A DNA stretch of 64,000 bases from Blepharisma stoltei (lineage: Eukaryota; Ciliophora; Heterotrichea; Heterotrichida; Blepharismidae), in contig CAJZBQ010000007.1 in the NCBI GenBank assembly GCA_914767885.1, forward strand, positions 62,001 to 126,000, in the 5' to 3' direction. Position numbers and translations under genes: made by a program. The notes beneath the pieces were generated by a model. The model did no database searches. It was given only the letters and a program-made list of their open reading frames with translations, and had not been told where the DNA came from. This document shows positions 56,861 to 64,000 of the stretch, piece after piece (position 1 is the first letter of the stretch; each line of letters opens with the position of its first letter).

Positions 56861-58110
56861 CTAAAAATGTCAAGCAATCCTGACTCATCAAAGCTGTTTT
56901 GGAATTTAAACTAAAATTTAGCAGATAGGAAGGAAATTTGGAGTGCTTTGACTCAGATAATGAAAAAATTTTGCTATTGATGAGCTGGAATCCTGGAAGA
57001 GAAATTATGGAAGAAAAAGCTAAGACTGAAAGGAGCGATGAAGATGAAGGTAAGAATGGGAGTGACAAGGAGCATCTAGGTAGGCTACCAAAGAAAATAG
57101 CTTGCACGAGGGAGATCTGCTGTATTGGGAGGACTGATCCAGGTGATGTACAGAGCAGGAAAAACGGGAATCAGCATAAGGGAATAAGCAAATACGAGAA
57201 TACCAGAAGATTTGCCAGAACTAATGATTGAATTAGAAGAAGTGCTCTGGAAGAGGCTGATGAAAAATTTCCGTCTTAAATTAATGCATCTAGAAAAGAA
57301 AGGGAAGTAGAAGTTTGAGAAAATATAGAGAAGGAAAAGGAAACTGAATGCCTAGAGAATGAGAATAAAAAGCATTGCGTGCTCCTCAGTTAATCAAGGG
57401 CTTTAGATAATGAAGATGATCCTAAGAGGAGCAGAGGATTAAAAAAGAAGGGAAAAGCTGAAGATGAAATGAAGAAGATAAAGACGAAATGAAGAAGATA
57501 AATGGAGATGAGAAAAGCTAGCAGCTTGGAAGAAAAAGAAGAAGCAATAATGGTAAGAAATCTGAAGTGCAGATGCAGCAATGAAGTTATTTCATTGAGA
57601 AATACTTACTCCCCCCCCCCCTCCGTGAGCGAACAAAAAAATTTTGTTCGCTCACGGAGGGGGGTTAATTTTTTTTTTTTAAAAAAAAATTTATATATAA
57701 ATTTTATAAAAAATATTTTTTTCGAAATTTAAAAAAATCCTAATTTGCAAAAATTGGGAAGCAAATATTAATTTAATTTGCAAAATTTATGTTTTAAAAC
57801 GCAATTTGTTTAAAATTAAACAGAATTAGCTCTAGATTTCATTATACTAATTATCACTTATATATCAAAATTTTTTCCATTAAAATTTTTTCTATAAAAA
57901 AAATTTTTGTTCACTCACGGAGGGTGGGTTTTTGGTCAAAAAATGGCGATTTTTCTAATGGTTTTGTTCGCTCACGGAGGGGGGGGGGGAGTTAGGATAA
58001 AATGTGGAGAGAAGACTTGCCAGATAAATTGGTTGAATTAGAAGAAGTGGTAGCAAATAGCGGAGGAAGCAAGATGAAGCAGATAACTATTCAAGTTGAC
58101 TAATGGAAAA
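56861..58110 (+). pseudogene. ORF-X relic, unit 6
   Basis: Open fragments remain, for example DEDEGKNGSDKEHLGRLPKK (about 57035-57095), TGISIRE and ELMIELEEVLWKRLMKNF in different frames. A reverse-oriented MITE (57609-57991) splits it at the usual target. After about 58110 the sequence jumps directly to another copy of the spacer. Confidence 0.5.
57609..57991 (-). mobile_element. Family-1 MITE, full length, reverse
   Basis: 383 bp between TTA (57606-57608) and TTA (57992-57994). Nearly identical to the copies at 26274 and 36722; opposite orientation to 18446 at the same target. Confidence 0.9.
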
Positions 58111-58112
58111 CC

Positions 58113-58700
58113 CCAATGGGCGTCAAATTCCTATTTATTCTTCTCCTTCGATGTTTTCAATTTTAAGATCTTGATTTTTGGTGTTCAGTCTTGCAGCTAA
58201 TTGGTGTAATTATTCCTTACATCTTTTACTTTTGCATTTAGAAAAATTAGCCTTGGTGTTTTAGATTGCAAGTATTGTCTCAAAAATTATTCCATTATAT
58301 AGACTTTATTGTAGACAAGCTCAAGAATTGTATCAAGAGAATTTTTAAATCTATATATATATTACACGCGCTCTAGTCTTCCCTGATTTTTTTCATATTT
58401 TCCCTTCTTTTACATATAAATGTAAACTGGGTTGATTTTTCTTTTACTCAAAGAATTTTAATCTCATGAATTTTTATAAATTTCTTATGCTAAAAGACTA
58501 ATAATATAAAAACTTTAAAATATTGTGTTTATTTTATAGCAAACTTATTAATTATCAATAATAAAGTGTTACGGCTTCAGACATTAATTAAATTTTTAGA
58601 ATGAAGATAGCAATTGTTCTGATATAAAGCTTATACTAATTAATATCAGGCTAAGCAAACGATTTTGCTATCAAGTAATTAATTTTTTATTAATCGAGTC
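58113..58700. other. Second spacer copy, unit 7
   Basis: Begins inside the spacer (CAATGGGCGTCAAATTCC) directly after the ORF-X end of unit 6. The surface gene, its 3' flank and the C-terminal relic that should stand between are missing. A deletion or unequal exchange is implied. Confidence 0.55.
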
Positions 58701-59587
58701 TAAAAATGCCAAGAAGGCCTGACTCATCAAAGCTGCTTTGGAATTTGGCCAATGCTTAAGCAGATGGGAAGGAAATTTGAGATGCTTTGAATCAGATAGT
58801 AAAAAATTTTTGCTATTGGATGAGCTGGAATTCTGGAAGGAGGAATTATGGCAGTTGGAGGAAGAATGGGCTGAGACTGAAAGGAGCGATGAAGATGAAG
58901 GCGAGAATGTGAGTGAAAAGATGGTCTAGGTAGGCTACTCAAGGAAATAACTTGCGTGATATAGATCCACTGTATTGGGAAGGAGTAATCCAAGCGATGG
59001 ATAGAGCTGGCAAAATGAGAATGAGTATAAGGGAAGAAACAAATACTAGAATCACAAAGATTTTTCAGAATTAATGGCCGAATTAGAAGAATTAGCCCCA
59101 TAAGAGCCTGAGGTTAACTTTCGGCCTAAATTGGCATCTAGAAAGAAAGGGGAAAAGATATGAAGAAGGAAGAGAAAACTGAGTACCTGAGAAAGGAAAA
59201 TGAGAATCACGGTAGGCTTGCTAGTTTATCAAGGACTCTAGATGATGAGATGATCCTAAAAGGAGCAGCAAAAAGAGGATGAGAAAAGAAGGGAGGAGCT
59301 AAAGATGAATATTTAAAAGAAGATAAAGGCGGAATTGAAAATGAACTGAAAATATAGGGGTTAACGTGGAGAAAGGCTTAGATGATAATGAGAAAAATCC
59401 ATCAAGAGCTTGGAAGAAAGAAGGAAGAGATAGCATGATTCTAATTCATTGAGAAATACTTAGGAATAAAGCGTGGAGAGAAGATTTGCCAGATGCATTG
59501 GCTGAAGTAGAAGAAGTGGTAGCAAACAGTGGAGGAAACAAGATGAAGCAGAACTATTTCAAGCTGACTAATTGGGAAAATCTATAA
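58701..59587 (+). pseudogene. ORF-X relic, unit 7, best preserved
   Basis: Lacks a MITE and keeps the longest open stretches. 58738-58929: EFGQCLSRWEGNLRCFESDS through ELEFWKEELWQLEEEW to SEKMV, then TAG. About 58955-59065: DPLYWEGVIQAMDRAGKMRM. 59327-59587: 86 codons (three TGA as Trp) with VEKGLDDNEKNPSRAWKKEG, ILIHWEILRNKAWREDLPDA and NYFKLTNWENL before TAA. The usual MITE target lies inside this last stretch (ATACTTAGGAAT) and is empty. The composition is Glu/Lys/Trp-rich and helical. Frameshifts and TAG/TAA codons separate the pieces. Function unknown. Confidence 0.5.
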
Positions 59588-60269
59588 GGGTTAATAAATG
59601 ATGATGGTGATGATGCTATCAATCAGCCCAATTTTAAATTACTCTTTTAGCTATTTATAAGAAATTTGCAAGGTTATATCAACAAAATGATTTTCATGCC
59701 TTGATATTAGCAAACAATTTCAAAGCCCCAAAAATATTATAAAATTTAGAAAATCCTAAATTCCAAGCAAAACTTCAAGATGCTTTACGTTTTGCTAAAA
59801 ATGAAGTTTATATGAAGCTATTATACTAAAAAGAAATTTTAATAATAATTGCAAATGCATTTGATAAAGCCTAGATAAATAACCTTCAATTTGATTTATA
59901 GTTATTCAGCAATTATATACAAAAAATCAGAGAAAAATGTTGCAAAACAAGAGAATGTTTGAAAAAATTAAAAACACTACTGAAATGGATTTAGCAAAAC
60001 AGAAATTTAATATTAAGAATATATCCTCCCTAAAAGGATAAAAATATTTACAAATATAAAGCGCAAGAAAATAGATAAAAGGCATCGAGTTTTTTGATAT
60101 TCCTTAACTCAATAAACAAGAAATGGGGCTAGCATTAAGATCAGCTTAATTCAAGGATCGCTTAATTAAAGCCTCTTTGATTAAGGCTTTAATTTAATTT
60201 TCTTGAAGTTAATTAATGTTTTTTCTTCTATAATGCAAGATTCTTTCAATCAATGCAAAGCCCTCCAAC
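59588..60269. other. Spacer after ORF-X, unit 7
   Basis: Shared spacer (TTTATAAGAAATTTGCAAGG, CTTAATTAAAGCCTC). No gene is visible. Confidence 0.5.
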
Positions 60270-60530
60270 TCTTCTGCTTCTCAATTAATAATCACCCTGC
60301 ATTTTCAGTCACAGGACTCTACCTGTCTTGCTTTTAACCCTTTATTTTTTAAGATAAGTTTGCTCATCTTATAAAGTTTCTAAAACCCAGCCAACTCTTT
60401 CATTTGCCTTGTAGGAATTGATGCTACCAATTTAAAGGCACCATTTAAGGTGCTAGCTACGTTTCCTCAAGCTATCCTTCTGTTGTCACAGTCACTAAAG
60501 GATTATCAGTCACAAAAGTCTTAATTTGGT
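60270..60530 (+). pseudogene. Ruined C-terminal half of a surface gene, unit 7
   Basis: TTTTCAGTCACAGGACTC (60302), AAGCTATCCTTCTGTTGTCAC (60468) and ACTAAAGGATTATCAGTCAC (60493) match the relic of unit 1. The homology ends at about 60530, the right border of the array. Confidence 0.6.
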
Positions 60531-60826
60531 TATTTTTAATTCAAGTAGTCACTGTGTAAGTCTAGATTTTTACTCCTGATCAAGATTCTTACTTATTGAA
60601 GCAGTTTTCTCAAGGTTAGGCTTTTTAAATGGCTTCCTAATTTATTTTTGAAATAGAGTTCAGGGTCTTCCATAAACTTTTCTTTCGTTTGTGATTTCTA
60701 AAATTGAAATAAATAATAAATTTGATATTTTTTAATTCAAGGTTAGTGAGTTATTTTAGGCTTCAGTACTGTGACTAATTTTTTTTTAATTTTAGCATCT
60801 AAATAAAATCTGAATTTAGCTGCTTA

Positions 60827-61159
60827 CTACCCCCCTCTGTGAGCGAATAAAATTATTAGAAAAATATCTTTTTTTGCCTAAAAAATACTGACCAAACTAA
60901 AATTGTTTATGAAAAAAAAAGTTGATATATAAATGATAATTATATAACGAAATCTCAAGCTAATTCTGATTAATTTTAAACAGCTTGCGTTTTAAAAAAT
61001 ATAACTTTCATAAATTAAATTATTTTTTGCTTCTCAATTTTTGCAAATTGGAATTTTATTAAATTTTGAAAAACTAAATTCTATAAAATTTACATATAAT
61101 AAAAATTAACCCCCTCTGTGAGCGAACAATATTTTTTTGTTCGCACACGGAAGGGGGAG
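60827..61159 (+). mobile_element. Decayed family-1 MITE
   Basis: 333 bp between TTA (60824-60826) and TTA (61160-61162). Ends CTACCCCCCTCTGTGAGCG and, at the right, GTTCGCACACGGAAGGGGGAG. It lies outside the array, so the family is not restricted to it. Confidence 0.75.
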
Positions 61160-61498
61160 TTAGCTTTGGTATAGATTTTGATCATAGAACACAAAAGGCT
61201 CCTTATTTCTCTATTTAAAAGGGGCTCATATTCATAAATCAGGTAAAAAATATGCTGCTGCAATCTTTAATAAGACTTAAATAGCTCAGATATATTTATC
61301 ATTATAGAAAATTTTCTTTGATTCATATTTGGACTTATGCCTTTAGCAACAAAAAATAATATAAAAATCATCTGCAAGACCAGAAGCTGGTGAAACTGAT
61401 GCTTGTTTTTCAGAAATTTCAAGTTTTCTTTTATTAACTTTAGAAGGTATATTATTCATATTTCGAGGAATCCTTTTTGCACATTTTTACAAACAAAA

Positions 61499-61860
61499 CT
61501 AAAGGAGTCTATCCCTATAAACAAAAGCTCAGGGGCCTAAATTTCGGCTCCACTTCCTCAGAAATCCCTTACTGAGACTGGAGCACTGATATTTGTCATT
61601 TTCTATATAGTTAAAATAGACCCAATTGAGATTCTGGCATCAATATTGAAAGATTCGTAGAGAAGAAAGCAAATTGCATTTTCTTGAGTCCACATCATCC
61701 ATCATATAGAATTCGTCTTTTCGCTGACCAAGGCTGCAATTGTGTTTGAAAATTTCAATGAGCTGATGAAGATATCGTTGACAAGAGAATGCTTTTGGGC
61801 TTTTGGTGCTATCCTTGCACGTTTGAGGACTAACAAGGCCGAAGAGGGTAGATTCTAGAT
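61499..61860 (-). other. Open stretch of 120 codons, unknown
   Basis: With UGA as Trp the minus strand is open and reads LESTLFGLVSPQTCKDSTKS, later QRYLHQLIEIFKHNCSLG, EFYMMDDVDSRKCN, to a TAG at 61499. There is no ATG near its start. A neighbouring frame (61830-62021) is also open, suggesting a frameshifted old gene. No family is recognised. Confidence 0.25.
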
Positions 61861-62178
61861 TTAATTATTGCATTACTAACGAATTTGAACATCATTGAGT
61901 TGAAAATCTTACTAAGCTTAATTTTAGCTCCTGGGTAATGTCCATATTCAAACATAATTTGACTGAGTAAAGGTAATTGGGCTTGTGTCGATAGAAATAT
62001 GTACCTTCTTTGTCTCAGCAATTATTTTATTAGTCTTAAGAGGTAATTGGTCAAATTATTCCTGGAGTCTTCTACTTTGTATTTTCAGCTTTTAAAAATA
62101 TATAAAAAATAAGGAAAAGATGAAAAAGTAGAGAAGACTAGAGTGCATAAAATATTGATAGATTTAAAAAATTGCTTA

Positions 62179-62463
62179 CTTTCCCTCCATGAGCTCACAA
62201 AAAAATTTTGCTCACTCACACGGGTGTTAATTTTTGTTTTTAACAATTTTATAGTAATTTTTTAAAAAACCCAAATTCGAAAGTAAAAATAAATTTAATT
62301 ACTAAAATTTATGTCTTAATTTCAAGTCATTTAAATTCAACATAAATTTTACAATACTTACTATCACTTATATGTCAAAATATTTTTCATAAAAATTTTA
62401 TTCGCTCAAGTGTTTGCCTAATAATAGGGATTTTCCCAATGTTTTGTTCGATAACTGAGAGGG
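62179..62463 (-). mobile_element. Decayed family-1 MITE
   Basis: 285 bp between TTA (62176-62178) and TTA (62464-62466); CATGAGCTCACAAAAAAATT hairpin end at the left, TTTTGTTCGATAACTGAGAGG at the right. Confidence 0.65.
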
Positions 62464-62466
62464 TTA

Positions 62467-63629
62467 GTAAATGCTTTTAAATGCAATTTCTGGGCTTAGC
62501 CAAGACTTACAATCAAAGAATCCAGGACTAATTTTTTTTATACATAAAACAAGCTAAAAGATTTCTATCTTATCCTAGAGTTGCTTCAGAAATGTTTAAT
62601 ATAGCCAAGTAAGCTCGAGCTCTATAGGAAAAATGACTAAATGCAAATCATATGATTATTCTTTTTATTGAATGCTATGCTCGAAATTTAGAATATTGAT
62701 ACTCAGTGATTAAATTATATTTAAAATTCGGTAAAGTATCTTAATACATTGAGAGACTTATTTATTTTCGAAATTATCAAAATTACTTAATTTCTTTGCA
62801 AATTATGAAATTGCTGAAATTTAAGCCGAAATAAAACTTAAATGCAGCGCATTAGATATAAAAAGCCACTGCGCCAGGAGAGGTAATTTTAGCCCGAAGG
62901 CATTGTTAGCTTGAAATTAAAGAAGTATCTCCTCGGCATTGAGCCAATTATAATTTGTCCATCTTTTTATAAACTAAAGCGAATGTAAATATTTTTATTA
63001 TGGGACAACTTATTAGCTCATAAATAAAGCTAAATTATTGATCAGCTTTAATATAATAAATAAATAAAATTTAATATTTTAATTATTTTGTTAGAGATTT
63101 AACGTCAATTATATTAATTTTTTGATTAATTCATTTAGAATTGAAGGCTTAAGCACAAAAATATTCTATTTATTATGAATTTAATTATTTTAAAAGCTTT
63201 TTTTGTACAATATATCTCATATTTTCAGATCTGAAGAAATTTTGATTCAAAATATACAATAATAGCGTCATTAGCCACAGAGTAAATTGAATTAGTAGCC
63301 TTTTTATATTCCTAAAATTAATCTTGAACCACATTTAGCTATCATTGAAACTCTTCAATAGCTTATTAAAAAATATCTATAAAGTTTATAAACGTTTTAT
63401 TTAGCTAAAAAATTCAAATCTGCATAAATAAACTACAATTAAAGGTTTAAAGCAAAAATTTCGCTTTTTGTTTATGCATTTAAGAGAAATTTTTCCATTT
63501 TTTAGTTTTTATATGAGAAGATCTATTATAGGAAAACTTTCCCTAAAAAGAAGATGAGATGAATTGAATTATATTCAATATACACTTCTGATGAAAAGAC
63601 AAAAATAAAAAATGAGGAGGATTGGATAT
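62467..63629. other. AT-rich intergenic sequence
   Basis: No gene, repeat or match to the array is visible. Confidence 0.4.
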
Positions 63630-63830
63630 TTTCAAATTTAAAATCCTCAGCTGCTCGCTTTTCTCTTAAAATCAAAATCTGGTATGTTTTGGTTAGTAAT
63701 GAAGACCGCATGTCCCGCTTCTTAAGCCATTTTCAATCTGTGCTATAATCCTCTTCACCTTCTTAATATTTTCTTCTTTTTCAACTTTTTTCTTACATTT
63801 CTTATGCTTTTTGCCAATGTTTAAACATTG
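63630..63830 (-). pseudogene. Winged-helix-like family, copy 4, remnant
   Basis: Minus-strand sequence matches the C-terminal part of copy 1: AKSI-like/KKVEKEENIKKVKRI, then RSSLLTKTYQIL, then REKRAAEDF. Frames change between blocks (for example after GGACATGCGG), and the ending AYLEF is lost. Only the C-terminal coiled-coil part remains; sequence further right does not match. Confidence 0.55.
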
Positions 63831-64000
63831 AGATAGCATCCTCTAGCCTATATCCCAAAAGGTAAGACATTTGCAATATATAAAGTTAAGAAAAAGGTAA
63901 AGATGCCACCATAATCAAAGCATTTCAGTTGCTATTTTGATTCCTCCTCGAGGTATAGTCCATAAAGTTTTAAAAATTTGTCTTGCATATAATGAGTTAA

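Overview
Organism. The window looks like AT-rich ciliate nuclear DNA, most probably a heterotrich of the Blepharisma type. Two signs support this. (1) In-frame TGA is read as tryptophan. Paralogous genes show TGG in one copy and TGA in another at the same codon, for example TGG-TGG at 9534-9539 against TGA-TGA at 21074-21079, and TAA/TAG are the terminators. (2) A small gene family (6.3-7.0 kb, 42.9-43.3 kb, 44.5-45.3 kb) carries 15-nt GT..AG introns at one conserved position. Several exactly excisable, mostly TA-bounded insertions interrupt coding sequence, so the sequence appears to be germline (micronuclear) DNA or an assembly that kept germline-limited segments.

Layout. The window is a decayed tandem array. 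A typical unit reads, left to right on the + strand: a large Ser/Thr-rich surface-protein gene; a conserved 3' flank; a spacer; the remains of a second, acidic gene (called ORF-X here); a ruined copy of the C-terminal half of the surface gene; and a conserved leader upstream of the next gene. Surface genes: A (1-754, 3' end only), B (9435-16144, the only full-length copy, about 2235 aa), C (20975-24349), D (29153-33289), E (37872-41437), F (48824-55038). Each complete 5' end encodes the same signal peptide. Only A and B keep the C-terminal GPI-anchor-like tail in a usable state. C ends at a nonsense codon, E and F are fused to the 3' flank by deletions, and D keeps only a damaged tail. A last unit (58.1-60.5 kb) has lost its gene entirely.

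Mobile DNA. A MITE family of 383-389 bp (C/G-run inverted ends, 3-bp TTA/TAA target duplications) has five long copies and many decayed ones. Seven insertions from two MITE families occupy the same TTA in successive units, in both orientations, and one unit keeps the empty site. A second family (47790-48359, 33771-34410) shares the architecture: C-run end, body, terminal hairpin. Two 174/175-bp palindromic TA-bounded elements sit inside genes E and F. A 75-bp insertion interrupts A, 245- and 228-bp insertions interrupt D, and a 2626-bp insertion containing a foldback element interrupts F. Removing both insertions in F restores a single 1137-codon frame. Two GC-rich insertions with 9-10-bp duplications (27773-28334, 34604-34914) have a different origin.

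Other genes. Four members of a winged-helix-like/coiled-coil family (two apparently intact, two broken) lie in blocks inserted between units or at the right end. A Merlin/IS1595-like DDE transposase relic lies at 4660-5130. From about 60.5 kb to the end the sequence is mostly non-coding, with decayed MITEs and a broken family member.
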